From Mycoplasmataceae bacterium (GTDB taxonomy: Bacteria > Bacillota_I > Bacilli_A > Mycoplasmatales > Mycoplasmoidaceae), in NCBI GenBank assembly GCA_031261065.1, contig JAISKD010000011.1, forward strand, positions 1 through 64,000: 64,000 nucleotides of DNA, in the 5' to 3' direction. Position numbers and translations under genes: made by a program. Of this stretch, positions 9,382-21,743 are shown piece by piece (position 1 is the first letter of the stretch; every line of letters begins with the position of its first letter). Under the pieces are notes generated by a model that was not told the DNA's origin, made no database searches, and saw nothing but the letters and a program-made list of their open reading frames with translations.

Positions 9382-10281
9382 ATGAGCAATACAAAGACTA
9401 ATTTTATAGAAAATCTTGAGACAGATTTTAAAAAGCACAAATCAATATACAATTTTTACGCAGTTGTAATTTCACTTCTTTTATTAGGAGTGGGTTTATT
9501 ATTCGTAGTAGTTGATGCACAAACAAATCATTCAACAACTATCGAAGTATGAAGAGTTATCGGATCTATATTCCTTTCATTCTCTTTAATCTTTGCTGCA
9601 GCTGCTCAATTCATTATGTATTCTCAAAAATACTTACCAAGCGACAAACGTAAAAAATTCACAATTATTTTATTAGCAATTGCTTTCGGATTAGTAGCTC
9701 TTGGATGTCTTCTTGATATAATTTATGCTATTATCTTCCAATTAGATGAACACATTAACAACAAGCACTGAATATACGTTGCATTATTAGTTAACACTCC
9801 AACTGTAATTGGAATTGCAATATTTGCTACATTAGTTTTCACTAAGAAAGAAATCGGTAAAGATGTTTTAAAATATATTCTTTACGGAACATTGATGGTT
9901 TTCTTGTTGGTTCAAGAAATAACTTTAATTGCTAGAGTTGCTGCTGGTCACATGGACGCTTCAGGATTTGAAGTAGCACTTGGAGATTTAGGAGGAAATG
10001 CATTATATACTGTACTTATTCTTTCATTCCTTTTAATTATTAACGGTGCCGTTGCTGGCCTTAAAGAAGAATTAGCAATCTTCGTATTAGTGATAATCGT
10101 TGCTCTTGTTGCCATTCTTTCTTATGCATTATCATTCTTAACTTACGGAAAAGGCGGTTTCCCAGCTCTTGACGCAATAATCATCAGCATTGAACTTGTT
10201 GCTACTGCTTGACTCGCTTTATTCTTACCTTCATTCTCACATGCTGTAAAAACTCCGAGGGCTTCAATTAACAAAGTTTAA
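9382..10281 (+). CDS. multi-pass membrane protein, tandem paralog 1
   Basis: The 299-residue protein is unrecognised. Seven or eight hydrophobic helices follow a short basic N-terminus. It shares order and key segments with the next gene: FLVVEAQ/FVVVDAQ after TM1, QEIT after TM5, and GGNALYTVLILSFLL versus GGDALFTLLILSFLL. So it is a tandem duplicate. No transporter or enzyme motif is visible. Leaderless-type promoter. Confidence 0.82.
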
Positions 10282-10304
10282 TTAGAAGCAAATACACTGC
10301 AACT

Positions 10305-11216
10305 ATGACATTTGAATACACAACGAATTATTTAAAGAGCGCCTGAAAAAGGTTTCTTAAACACAAACCATTTCATAACTTTCTATTAACGTGCATCGCT
10401 CTTGTATTCGTTGCGATCGGTTTAATATTTTTAGTTGTTGAAGCACAAGATAGTGATGACCATGCTGCAGAGGTTGCTAAGGTAGTTGGACAAGCGTTTG
10501 TTTCAGTTGCTTTAATTGCTGTCGCATTAAGTGTAACAATATTCTATTCTCAGAAATTCTATTCTGAGAGCAGACCGCAAAAAGCGCCGCTAGCAGTTTT
10601 ATTTACTGGACTTGGTTTAGTTGTATTTGGCGCAATCGCTAGCATCGTATTCGCTTGTATCTATGATTTAAAAAGTAACAACCACGATCTAGCTGAATAT
10701 ATTGCCCTTATATTACACACTCCTACACTTGTTGGTGTTGGTTTGCTTATTGGTATAATTTTTAGCAAGAAAATGTTGAAGAAAACATTCCTTAACATTA
10801 TTATGTTTGTAGCTTTACTTGCTTTCTTAGGAATACAAGAAATCACAATGATAATCGCTGTAGGTATTGCGATAACAAAAGAAACAGCTAACACAGGTGG
10901 ATACCAAGCAGCATTTAGTGGAGCTGGAGGAGATGCTTTATTTACTTTATTAATTCTATCTTTCTTATTAACTCTTGATAATGGTTTAAACAAAAAACAA
11001 GAAAAAGTTGCCATAGTTATATTAATCGCTTCAACATTCTTTATCTCAGTTGGTTCTTATGCATTATTCTTCCTTGTTCACGGAGACAAATCATTCTCTA
11101 TAATCGTAACAATCGTTATCGTTATTGAATTATTATTATCATTTGTTCTTTGCTTCTTAACGCCAACTTTCCTTAAAGCGGTTAAAGATCCTAAAGCAGC
11201 TATCCGTAAAGGTTAA
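10305..11216 (+). CDS. multi-pass membrane protein, tandem paralog 2
   Basis: The 303-residue protein is a clear paralog of the 9382 gene, with the same TM layout, the QEITMI and GGDALFTLLILSFLL segments, and a conserved C-terminal cytosolic tail. The pair is separated by 23 nt and probably co-transcribed. Function unknown. A strong bidirectional terminator follows. Confidence 0.82.
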
Positions 11217-11238
11217 TTCGTTTAATTTATTATTATAA

Positions 11239-11271
11239 ACAGACAAGCGCATTTGCTTGTCTGTTTTTTTG
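11239..11271. terminator. Bidirectional terminator between convergent genes
   Basis: The stem ACAGACAAGC (11239-11248) pairs with GCTTGTCTGT (11255-11264), followed by a T-run on the plus strand. It lies directly before the stop codon of the convergent pseudouridine synthase gene. Confidence 0.9.
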
Positions 11272-11976
11272 TTATTGCTCTATCTGCGAAAGCGCTTCTG
11301 AAAAGAATGTATCTGGTTTGGTTTCAAAAGATACTTTATTTTTTGTTGTTGGGTGTATAAAAGATAATTTATTAACAAATAAGAAATGCCCATAGTCGCT
11401 ATTTTTCATAAACATTTTGCCTTTAGACATAAACTGCCCATAATCATTCTTTATACCATATATCTTATCGTTTAATACAGGATGATGGATATACGCCAGG
11501 TGAACACGAACTTGCATAACGCTACCTCCAGATTTAGGCACACACTCAATTAAGCTCCTTTGGTTGAAGCTCTTGATTATGCTTACCTCTGTTATTGCTT
11601 TGCTACCATTACGGTTCACTGAAAGCTTGCTACCATTGGAATGGGTGTTATAGGAGATTGGAAGATTAATAGTAAGTTTAGAGTTGTCAAAATTTCCAAA
11701 TACAATGGCTAAACATTTCCTCGCCATCTTATTTGATGATATTTGTTTTGAAATAAACTCAAATGCATTGTCGTTTTTTGCTATCACCATCAATCCGTTT
11801 GTTTCTTTATCCAATTTTTGTACTACCTTAAAATTGGAAACGTCTTCTGACTTACCGATAGCGGATAACAAGTCTGCCGAAATACTGTTTTTGTTATCAT
11901 AAACCTGCATATTACGTGGTTTATCAATAATGATAACATCTTCATCTTCATACGCGATAATATTATTTTGCATCAT
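11272..11976 (-). CDS. RluA/RluD-family pseudouridine synthase
   Basis: Isomerises specific uridines in RNA to pseudouridine. The 234-residue product carries the catalytic motif as KLDKETNGL (family RLDxxTSGL), keeping the essential Asp, and the later segment QVRVHLAYIHHPVLNDKIYG, which matches the family QIRVHLAYIGHPVLGD. It lacks an N-terminal S4 domain. ATG 11976 is chosen because AAAGGAG lies 7 nt upstream, and because an earlier in-frame ATG at 12012 would extend deep into lspA. It overlaps the lspA end by 14 nt; the lspA-rlu pairing is conserved in Firmicutes. Confidence 0.92.
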   Translation of the reverse strand: MMQNNIIAYEDEDVIIIDKPRNMQVYDNKNSISADLLSAIGKSEDVSNFKVVQKLDKETNGLMVIAKNDNAFEFISKQISSNKMARKCLAIVFGNFDNSKLTINLPISYNTHSNGSKLSVNRNGSKAITEVSIIKSFNQRSLIECVPKSGGSVMQVRVHLAYIHHPVLNDKIYGIKNDYGQFMSKGKMFMKNSDYGHFLFVNKLSFIHPTTKNKVSFETKPDTFFSEALSQIEQ

Positions 11977-12547
11977 TAACTTTCTCCTTTCTTTCCTTGA
12001 AATAACTAACACTAATGTTTATGACATAGAATAAAATACTACCGACACATCCTGTGATAATACTAACATCTGGCAAGTTTCATGAAGTTTTACCAAAACT
12101 AAATGAGAAATAATCAACAACAGCATTGGTCGCATAACCATTACACGACTCTACGTACACATTGCAACTTCTTTGAATGACATTAAATAGTCCTCCTGTA
12201 AAGGCTAATGCCAAGAAAAGAGAGTAATATCATTTACTAGAAAATAAAGCAATACCGATAATGATTAATGATGTTGTTCATTGTAAAAAATAAACCAATG
12301 CGGTATTGCTATTGTTCATACCGAATGATATACCTGTGTTTATTAAGATGTTTACATAAATGAAAGAGTGTTCACTAGTTGGTTGATCGCGATGCATTGC
12401 CCAGAAAAGCAGAGGTGTAGAATAGGAAATTACTATTACAGCACCGATAATAGTGAATATTAGTCGCATAATCAACTTCTTAGAAGTGAAATTATTTAAG
12501 AGAAATTTCTTTAAATTATTTTGTGTTTTCTGCGAACTGTTAGACAT
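11963..12547 (-). CDS. lspA: signal peptidase II (prolipoprotein)
   Basis: Membrane aspartyl protease that cleaves lipoprotein signal peptides before the lipid-modified Cys. The 194-residue product has four TM helices, the segment INTGISFGM (family N-x-GAAF), FNVIQR in place of GNxIDR, then the two expected catalytic Asp regions VVDYF and WNLPDVSI. A Cys-containing loop (CNVYVESCNGYATN) sits between the last TM pair. It processes the several lipoproteins seen in this window. TATAAT lies 12 nt before ATG. Confidence 0.93.
11984..11990 (-). promoter_or_regulatory. Shine-Dalgarno of the pseudouridine synthase
   Basis: AAAGGAG on the minus strand, 7 nt before ATG 11976, inside lspA. It fixes the start codon and shows that operon-internal genes do use a Shine-Dalgarno. 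Confidence 0.75.
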
Positions 12548-12697
12548 AGTTATGTTTTAATTATAGCCATTTGTGATAGCGACCCATAGTATTCACCAAA
12601 TCAAACGGTGACTCATAATAATTATATCATAATTTCATAGCATTTTTTAATAAGTTTTTTATTAAAAAAATCAATTTAAATATGTAATATTTATACA

Positions 12698-12703
12698 TAT
12701 AAT
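12698..12703 (+). promoter_or_regulatory. -10 box of pyrG
   Basis: TATAAT with a 9-nt gap to ATG 12713; no Shine-Dalgarno. Confidence 0.7.
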
Positions 12704-12712
12704 ACGTGTGTT

Positions 12713-14314
12713 ATGAAAACAAAAATTATATGTGTGTTTGGTGGTGTATATTCATCATTAGGAAAAGGAATTGTGGCATCAAGTATTTCTCGTGTTATTA
12801 GAGAATTAGGAAATAATGTTGAGATATTAAAATTAGAGCCATATTTAAATGTTGACCCAGGTTTGATGTCACCATACCAACATGGCGAAGTATATGTTAC
12901 TTATGATGGTGGAGAAACAGATCTTGACTTAGGAAGTTACGAAAGAATAGGTGGATGTAGAGTTTCTCGTAAACAATATATCACTTCTGGAGCCATATAT
13001 AACGAAATAATACAAAACGAAAGGGCTGGTAGATACAATGGGAAGACAGTACAAGTTGTTCCACATGTCACAGGACTGTTTAAAACAAAGGTTTTTGATG
13101 TTATCGATGCATGTGAACCAGACTTTCTAGTTATTGAAATAGGCGGAACAATTGGAGATATGGAATCATTAGCGATTATTGAATCATTAAGAGAAATTCA
13201 AAAAGAGGTTGGTAGAGACAACTTCTTACCTATCTTGTTAGCTCCCCTAATACATTTGGGCGGCACTACAGGCGAATTGAAGACTAAACCATGCCAACAT
13301 GCTTATACTGAGTTATGTAAACTTGGTATTGTTGCTGAAATGGTTGTATTGCGTTCTGAAATCGATATAACTAAAGATGTTGTTGATAAGATGGCATCAC
13401 ACTGTCATATTCCAGACGATTACATTTTTATTTCAAAAACTTTACCAAGTGTTTATTATTTACCTAGTGAGTTTTATGCTCAAGGAATTCATAAAGCAAT
13501 TTACAAATACTTTAAAATGAAATTATTGCCTGCAAAGAATTTGGATAAATGAAACAAATATATAGAAAACATTAAAAACATTAAAAAAACAGTAACCATA
13601 GCAATGGTTGGTAAATATATGGAGTTACACGATGCATATGCTTCTGTAATTGAAGCTATCAAATTAGCTGGATGAGAGAATGGTGTTAATGTTGATATTA
13701 AATGAATTCAATCAGATCCAATAACACCAAAAACTGTTAAGGAGATCATGCACGGAGTACAAGGGATAATTGTACCTGGCGGGTTTGGCGGTAGAGGAAC
13801 TGAAGGAATAATTGAAAGCATTAAATATGCTCGTGAAAATAAAGTTCCTTATTTAGGAATTTGTTATGGTATGCAACTTGCAACAATTGAATTTGCAAGA
13901 AACGTATTAGGTTATAAAGATGCTAATACAACAGAAATTGATGCAGAAACTAAACATGTTATGTTTGACTTTATTGATGGCCGAATGCGTCTAGGTGAAT
14001 GCAAATGTATTATTGATGATGAAAAAACATTGGCTTATAAGCTGTATGGAAAAAAAGTTGTTCCTCAACGTCACCGTCATAGATATGAATTTAATAACGA
14101 TTATTTAAATGAATTCGCCAAGAACGGATATATTATCTCTGCACATAGTGATGATGAAGCAAAAACAGCTGAAATGGCAGAGCTTAAAAATCATCCATTC
14201 TTCTTTGGCTGTCAATTCCATCCAGAATTTTCATCACACCCTGGAGCTAATGATGGCGCCTTCGTTGGTTTAATTAAAGCGGCTATCGCACACGTGTGTA
14301 GTACAAAGAAATAA
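12713..14314 (+). CDS. pyrG: CTP synthase
   Basis: Makes CTP from UTP, ATP and glutamine. The 533-residue protein has the N-terminal synthetase domain with [28 protein letters not shown] and [12 protein letters not shown]. The C-terminal class I glutamine amidotransferase domain has PGGFGGRG, the nucleophile Cys in GICYGMQ (about residue 384), and the HPEF His-Glu pair. Length is normal. Several TGA codons encode Trp. In many Firmicutes pyrG follows rpoE; here rpoE is 30 kb away. Confidence 0.97.
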
Positions 14315-14323
14315 TTAAAACCT

Positions 14324-14329
14324 TATAAT
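14324..14329 (+). promoter_or_regulatory. -10 box of glf
   Basis: TATAAT with a 6-nt gap to ATG 14336. Confidence 0.65.
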
Positions 14330-14335
14330 AAAGGT

Positions 14336-15484
14336 ATGGCCGAAATTATTATATTTGGTAGCGGGATTTCTTCGGCAACAATTGCGCGTAAGTTGGCGGA
14401 AGATGGACACAAAATAACTGTCTATGAAAAGATGGATAGAATAGGTGGAAATTGTTATGACTATGTAGATGCTCATGGTGTCCTTGTACATAAATATGGA
14501 CCACACATCTTTCATACAAGTAATGAAGAAGTTTATCAGTTTATTACTAGATTCGATAAACTTAATGGTTTCATAAACACTGTTAAAGTTTCAGTCAATG
14601 ATTTGCTTTTTCCGCTTCCCATCAATTATGAGAGTATAGCCACTATCAGCAAACTTGATGCAGAACATATTATCAATGTTTTGAAAGAAAAGTTCGTTGA
14701 TAGAGCAACAATTACTTTATACGAGATGAAAGCTGTCGAAGATGCTAAAGTAAGCAAATGTGCGGAATATATATGGAATAATGTATTTGCCAATTACACT
14801 TCCAAAATGTGAGGTATGCCTATTCAACAAGTTGATTCCTCAATTATAAATAGAATAAAAGTTGTATTAGGAAATGGCGAGAGCTATTTTCCAGAAGACA
14901 AATATCAAGGATTACCAACTAAGGGATATACGAATTTAATAAAATCAATGTTTGATCATGAAAATATCAAGGTTGTTTTGAATTCTCATTCTAAGGATAT
15001 TCTATCTATTGATGGTTCATTACAAATCAATGGAAAGAAATTTGAAGGCAATGTTATATATTGCGGATTGATTGATGAATTATTTGATTATAAGTTTGGC
15101 GAATTAGAGTTCAGAAGCTTGGACATAAAATTCGAGAGTCATAATGTTGATAAATTTCAAAATGTGGCAGTTATTAATTACCCCGCTGACCCAAAAATGA
15201 CAAGGATATGTGAATATAAAAATATGACTTTTCAAAGCGTTCATGACTGGACAACTATTTCTAAAGAGTTCCCTGGAAATTATGACAAGAATAGTTCATC
15301 TTTTTCAACACCATTTTACCCAGTCACAAGCAACAAAAACAATTTATCATTATATGAACTGTATTTACAGGAGACAAAAAAATATAATAATCTTCATTTG
15401 TTAGGCAGGCTTTCTCAGTACAAATATTACGACATGGATGATGCCATATCTGCAGCATTTGAGCTATACAAAAAAATTAAGTAA
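14336..15484 (+). CDS. glf: UDP-galactopyranose mutase
   Basis: Flavoenzyme that converts UDP-galactopyranose to UDP-galactofuranose, the donor for galactofuranosyl glycans. The 382-residue protein has the FAD-binding N-terminus IIFGSGISSATIARKLAEDG, the RIGGNCYD and YGPHIFHT segments, GMPIQQ and, late in the protein, LLGRLSQYKYYDMDDAI, all typical of Glf. The convergent gene downstream overlaps its stop by 8 nt and is a glycosyltransferase, which supports a role in surface glycan synthesis. Confidence 0.95.
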
Positions 15485-16541
15485 TTTTATTCTTTTTGTT
15501 CTTCTTTGCTTTGATAGACGCAACTAATCCTCAGTTAATCGTTGAATAGGCGGTTTTGTTAATCATTTTTAACAAAGTAATATTACATGTTCTAATAAGT
15601 ATGATGTATGGAGAAGTATATATTTGTAGTTTTCTTGAATAGTGAAGATATCCGATAATATCATTTATCTCTTTTAATTCTTTTTTCTTTGCAGCTCTGC
15701 TTGTTCCATCATTAACCATACCAGCTAAAACTAAGAAATAAACCATACGTTTAATAAATTTAGATAAGAGACGAGAACGTTTAATTGTAATATTGAAAAC
15801 AATAGGTAATGAAGCTATAGCCTTAAGAACAACTATTCATTGATCTCGTCTTTTCGCTATATTTTTAATGTTTATCGATTGTTCAGCATCACCCACATTA
15901 TATATGTAGATTAATATGTTTTTGGGAAGGAAAACAGTTCCTTTTGAAAGTCTAATAATATCGTATATCAATATATTATCTGTGTAGTATATACCAGTTG
16001 GAAGCTGAACAACAGATTTAAATAGTTTGCTACTAATGGTTAACATGTGGTGTGAAAATGTACCATTGTAAGACATATTATCAAATGTTCCATATATCAT
16101 TTCTGTACCAGCAAATTGAAAGTATTTAGTCTCAAATTTGTTTGTAACAATGTCATGCAATAAAAATGAAGTAAAAACTAGGTCATGTTTTGTATCGTCT
16201 ATTTCTTCTAAATAGTTTAGATATTTGTTGAAGTCAGCTCCATTAACCAAATCATCAGAATCGAGAACTTTTACTCATTTTCCATTAATAACCGTTTTAG
16301 CATAATTCATAACGCTACCTCAGTTACCATTTTCTTTTTTAAAATATTTGATTGTATCTGGATATCTCCCCATCATTGGTGCAATCAAATCTTTTATATC
16401 TTCCTTTGAACCGTCATCAATTAAACAAATCTCAAAATCATCTTGTCTTGTGTAATCAAACGAGTCTAATGCTTGAATGATGGTCTTTGACGAATTATAT
16501 GTAGGGATAATTATTGATAAAATTTTAGAATGGTCGGGCAT
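15477..16541 (-). CDS. family 2 glycosyltransferase
   Basis: The 354-residue protein has a GT-A fold N-terminus: SIIIPTYNSSKTIIQALDS, CLIDDGS, then the metal/nucleotide motif DSDD near residue 90. The C-terminal region is basic, with hydrophobic stretches. It likely transfers a sugar to a surface glycan or glycolipid; its position next to glf makes galactofuranose a candidate donor (inference). The ATG follows the DJ-1 gene stop by 1 nt, so the two are co-transcribed. Its 3' end overlaps glf by 8 nt. Confidence 0.9.
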
Positions 16542-16542
16542 A

Positions 16543-17097
16543 TTATTTTATCAGCATTTGCGTTTTTACTTTTTTTGCAATAGCTGGTGATACAAACTTC
16601 TTTACTACTTCAAATGAAAACTCTATTATAGTCCCAGGGCCTTGAGTAGTAATAAAGTTTTTAGAAATGCTTACAGTTTTATTAACGTATTGTGAAACAA
16701 ATTTTCCAGTTTGGATTCCAGGATAACATGTTACTTTTATATCAGCTGGTAAACCTCATTCATAAAAACACTTTGTTGCAGCACAAGCACTCATGAAAGT
16801 AAAATCTAATTTCGATACATTCTTCTTGTAAAAGGCAACTAGTTTTGGTGTTAATTTTTCATTGAATCTATCGCAACCTGCTCCACCTGGAAGATATAAA
16901 GCATGGTACTTAGTCAAGTTTTCTGCTGATAATACAGAGTCACAAGATATTTTTAATCCGCTGTTAAGAACAACGTTCTTATTTTTCTCAATTGATATAG
17001 TGTTTACTATGATTCCAGCACGTCTTCATATGTCGATTGGAATGATAACTTCCATCTCTTCACTTTTGTTTGCTACTAATACTGCTACACGAAACAT
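16543..17097 (-). CDS. DJ-1/PfpI family protein
   Basis: The 184-residue protein has the DJ-1 pattern: an early Glu in NKSEEMEVIIPIDIWRRAG, the loop YLPGGAG, and the nucleophile Cys in FMSACAATK. Such proteins act as glyoxalases, deglycases or oxidative-stress chaperones; the activity here is not determined. A TATAAT lies 11 nt before ATG. It is co-transcribed with the downstream GT2. Confidence 0.92.
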
Positions 17098-17161
17098 ATC
17101 CTATTTTTATTATACATAATAATAAGACTCCTTATTACATGGCAGAATATGAATAGAACCT

Positions 17162-17359
17162 TTATTTCGAGTTTAATTTAGCTGCTCCAACCGGACAAAC
17201 AGATGCACATGCTCCACAACCAATACATTTATCAGCATCAATAGTTGCTTTTCCTTCATCACTCATATATAAGGCGCCGACCGGACAAACAGATGTGCAC
17301 GCTCCGCACCCTATACATTTATTTTTATCTATTGATGCTTTTTTATTAGTCTTTGACAT
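17162..17359 (-). CDS. 2[4Fe-4S] ferredoxin
   Basis: A 65-residue duplicated ferredoxin with two perfect cluster motifs, CIGCGACTSVCPVGAL and CIGCGACASVCPVGAA, spaced as in clostridial-type bacterial ferredoxins. It is a soluble low-potential electron carrier. Its redox partner is not visible in the window, and ferredoxins are unusual in the most reduced mycoplasmas. The start overlaps the end of the upstream gene by 14 nt; a TATAAT lies 10 nt before the ATG. Confidence 0.96.
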   Translation of the reverse strand: MSKTNKKASIDKNKCIGCGACTSVCPVGALYMSDEGKATIDADKCIGCGACASVCPVGAAKLNSK

Positions 17360-17771
17360 ATCAACCTATATTATATGCTTCTATTGCTGCAAACAAAACC
17401 TTGCTTCCGCTACCAAATTGTAGGTTATATTCGTTTTCAATTACACGGCAAAGAGGCTTATATAAAATTTTTTCATCATCTCAATATAATCCGTCTTTTG
17501 ACACAGTCAAACGGTCAATAACATCTTCAAAATATTTGAATTGCGCTGCAATTTCTTCAATTCTTTTTCTTCTTTTAGCCATTTGGTTAAGAGTTTTAAT
17601 TATATGTGCAGTTTCTCTTGTTCCATCTCGTGGAGGAATAATACCTAAAATAGTAGCAGACCCTAAATTGTTATATTTACTGATAGTTTCATCGAAACTA
17701 TCCTTCATATGTTCTGGAAATTTAGCTATCTTTTTTTGCTTATCTGTTTTTTTAACAAATTTTTTTGCCAT
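17346..17771 (-). CDS. conserved-looking protein of unknown function
   Basis: A 141-residue basic, soluble protein. No family recognised. It has a Lys-rich N-terminus, the Gly/Pro/Arg-rich segment LGIIPPRDGTRETAHI (about 41-56), then helices with RRKRIEEIAAQFKYFEDVI. TGA is read as Trp twice, the second just before the end (GWYVKD). It lies 6 nt after rpmB and overlaps the ferredoxin start by 14 nt, forming an rpmB / unknown / ferredoxin run. The basic character may indicate RNA binding (inference). Confidence 0.78.
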
Positions 17772-17777
17772 ATATAA

Positions 17778-17972
17778 TTAAGCTAATTTGTTTTGTTTCT
17801 TTAATGTTTTAAGTGTTCTAGCTGAAACTTTAACATGCTTCTTTTGTCCGTCGACTTTGATGCATGCTTTTTGTAAATTTAAGTTTCAAGATCTACGTGA
17901 ATGGTTCAACGCGTGTGATCTTGTATTTCCTCTTGATGGCCCTTTGCCAGTAATGTCGTCTTTCTTACTCAT
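17778..17972 (-). CDS. rpmB: 50S ribosomal protein L28
   Basis: A 64-residue protein with the L28 signature: the early DITGKGPSRGNTRSHALNHSRR stretch (key residues G9, R14, N16, H20), then WNLNLQKA, KVDGQKKHVKVSARTLKTLKK. Start ATG 17972 is 7 nt from TATAAT. Confidence 0.96.
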
Positions 17973-17979
17973 TTGTATT

Positions 17980-17985
17980 ATTATA
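17980..17985 (-). promoter_or_regulatory. -10 box of rpmB
   Basis: TATAAT on the minus strand, 7 nt before the rpmB ATG. The spacer is shared with the divergent LRR_5 gene at 18003. Confidence 0.65.
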
Positions 17986-18002
17986 ATATATTAATAACAA
18001 GT

Positions 18003-18866
18003 ATGACAAAAATACAGTTTATTAAATGAGTAGGCGGTGGAATTGTCGTAGGAGGAATAGCTGGATCTATCCCATTAATCATTCACTTTGCAATGAAGAA
18101 GGACTGACAAGACAATTGAATACCAAAGTCAATGTTAGACATTAAAAAAGGGGTATTACTTGGCCTTAAAGATAATACTGACACTATTTCTCATAAGTGC
18201 AACACATTAATGATTCCTAAATCTGTCCATGAAATTGCTGGTTCTGCATTTAATCAAACACAAACCGATAAAAGCAACGCGGCTTTTAGCCCGAATACAG
18301 GCTGAATAAAATATTTGCATGAACAGAATGGGATTGGTGGCTACATTATTCAAGACTTAGCATTTCATAACACTTCATTTGCTGCATTAACCATACATAA
18401 GTGTTCAACTATAGGACGTCTAGCGTTTGCTTCTGACTCAGAAGGGTACTCTGGTTTTACAAGTGCAGGTTTAGATAGATGTACTTCAATTGGTGAAAGT
18501 GCATTCCGTAATAATAGTGAACTTGATGCAATTGTTGCACCAAAATGTACATCATTAGGAGACACTGTTTTTGATGGATGTTCATTTCTTGAGAGGTGCT
18601 ACATTCCTAAAGTTTCAGCCATTGGCGCGAATGCTTTTAGAGACTGCCACAAGTTAAACTTTTTAACTATAGGAAGTGCTGATGTAAATACACCTATTAC
18701 ATACAATAGTTTTTTTAGCGCCAATGTGCCCTTTTTAATTGAAGATAATAATACCACAAATGAGCCAGAGTGATATATTCATGTACCATCAGGAATGGCA
18801 TCTCTTTACGTTGCATCTTGATCTATACCCCAATTAACTCAATGGATATCTGAGATTGTTAATTAA
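18003..18866 (+). CDS. BspA-like leucine-rich-repeat (LRR_5) surface protein
   Basis: The 287-residue protein has an N-terminal hydrophobic anchor (about 8-29) followed by LRR_5 repeats of the form C-T-S-I-G-x-x-A-F-x-x-C/N-x-x-L: CSTIGRLAF, CTSIGESAFRNNSEL, CTSLGDTVFDGCSFL, VSAIGANAFRDCHKL. It ends with WIHVPSG-like sequence. This family (Treponema BspA type) forms extracellular repeat domains that bind host proteins or cells. It is probably anchored outside by its uncleaved N-terminal helix; no lipobox Cys is seen. Single gene, divergent from rpmB. Confidence 0.88.
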
Positions 18867-18952
18867 GAGCAAATTGGATTGATAATCAAAAAAATACAGC
18901 AATTTTTTTAAATAATATGTAATATTATTTGACCATAAATATGTATGATTTA

Positions 18953-18958
18953 TATAAT
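18953..18958 (+). promoter_or_regulatory. -10 box of lysS (decides start)
   Basis: TATAAT ends 6 nt before ATG 18965. An in-frame ATG lies upstream of the box, so this box picks 18965 as the real start. Confidence 0.7.
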
Positions 18959-18964
18959 AACATT

Positions 18965-20443
<1,479 letters not shown>

Positions 20444-20445
20444 TT

Positions 20446-21630
20446 TTATTTTTTCTTCTTAATAGTGTCTCTATATAATTCAACTAGCTTTTTACAACTG
20501 TCTTCGAAAGTTATATATAAAGATTTGTTGGCATTGTTAGAAACTTTCTTTAAGAGAACATCATCATTAACGATTTCACTCATTCTCTTTGAAAAAGCAA
20601 TGGGATCATTTTCGGATAAATAACCATTAACATTATCTTTGATGTCAATTGATGTAGTAGAATCCTTGATCACTAACATTGGTGTAAAATTACAAGCACT
20701 TTCAGATATGGTTAATGAGTTTGTGTCATATAAAGAAGGGAAAACGCATAAGTCTGCTCTTAGCAATGCTTTTTGAACTAATGTTCTATCATGAACCATT
20801 CCAGTAAAGATGGCTCGGGTTCCAATCGCTTCTTCGATTTCTTTTTTAAATCAACTAAACTCACGACCATCTCCCATAACTAAAAACTTAAAATTATCAT
20901 TTATCTTAACATATTCTTTAAAAGTATCAACTAGAAAACCAATGTTTTTATTAGTCACAATTCGTGAAATAAATATGAACACTTTTTCTTCTGGTCGTAT
21001 CCCATACAAAGAATTGATTTCATTTGCCGCTGCTTCTTTTTCTTTGTATGGAAGCATCTCTGTGGCGTTTTGCACAACTGATATTTTAATATTAGGTAGT
21101 TTATATGTTTTCTTTATGTGCTCAGCCATTAACTTATTAACAGTGAACACGGCATCAGCATACTGAATAGCGTGTTTAACTGTTTTCATCATCATATGCG
21201 TGATTATTTTGCTATGTGTTGTTCTTGGCAAATCTGATTCAAATTTAGTGTGAATAGTTATGCATAAGGGAATATTTCTTTTCTTCGCATATCTTATAAG
21301 TCCTTGTGATAATGTAAAAGGCGAATGGATGTGAATGATGTCAGGATTAAATTCATCAAGCTTTTTAAACAATAGGCGTTTGTGAATTCTAATGTGTGAA
21401 ACAGGATAACCTCCAGTTAATGGAAATCATCTTCACTTAGGTATTCTAACAACTTCGCATCCAAATGGGTATTCAATATTTTCGCCACCTTTAATTTTCG
21501 GTATCACTAAACACAATCTATTTTTATTAGAAAGAATTTCTAAATAGTTTTTCATCACTATTGCCACACCGTCCACGATTGGCAAGTATGAATCTGAAGC
21601 CTGACAAATATTAATTTCCGTATTGTCCAT
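20446..21630 (-). CDS. family 4 glycosyltransferase
   Basis: The 394-residue GT-B enzyme has an N-terminal domain with SYLPIVDGVAIVMKNYLEIL and DIIHIHSPFTLSQGL, and a C-terminal domain with FISRIVTNKNIGFLV, VMGDG and the nucleotide-sugar motif SLYDTNSLTISESA (the Glu of the E-x7-E family). It resembles the glycolipid synthases that make monoglucosyl- or diglucosyl-diacylglycerol in Mollicutes, so a membrane glycolipid role is likely but not proven. Single gene, with TATAAT 8 nt before the ATG. Confidence 0.9.
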
Positions 21631-21743
21631 ACTTTATTATTATAAGTTTGTTGATTTCTACCGGGTATAAGACTGCAATCACACCAACATTATGACGCTT
21701 GAAATGAAAAACCTTATAATAACTACAAAACCTTATAAAAAAA

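Noticed and set aside
17346-17771. Ferredoxin-gene upstream frame ending earlier at a TGA
   Set aside because: TGA encodes Trp in this genome, so the gene runs on to TAA at 17346 and overlaps the ferredoxin start.
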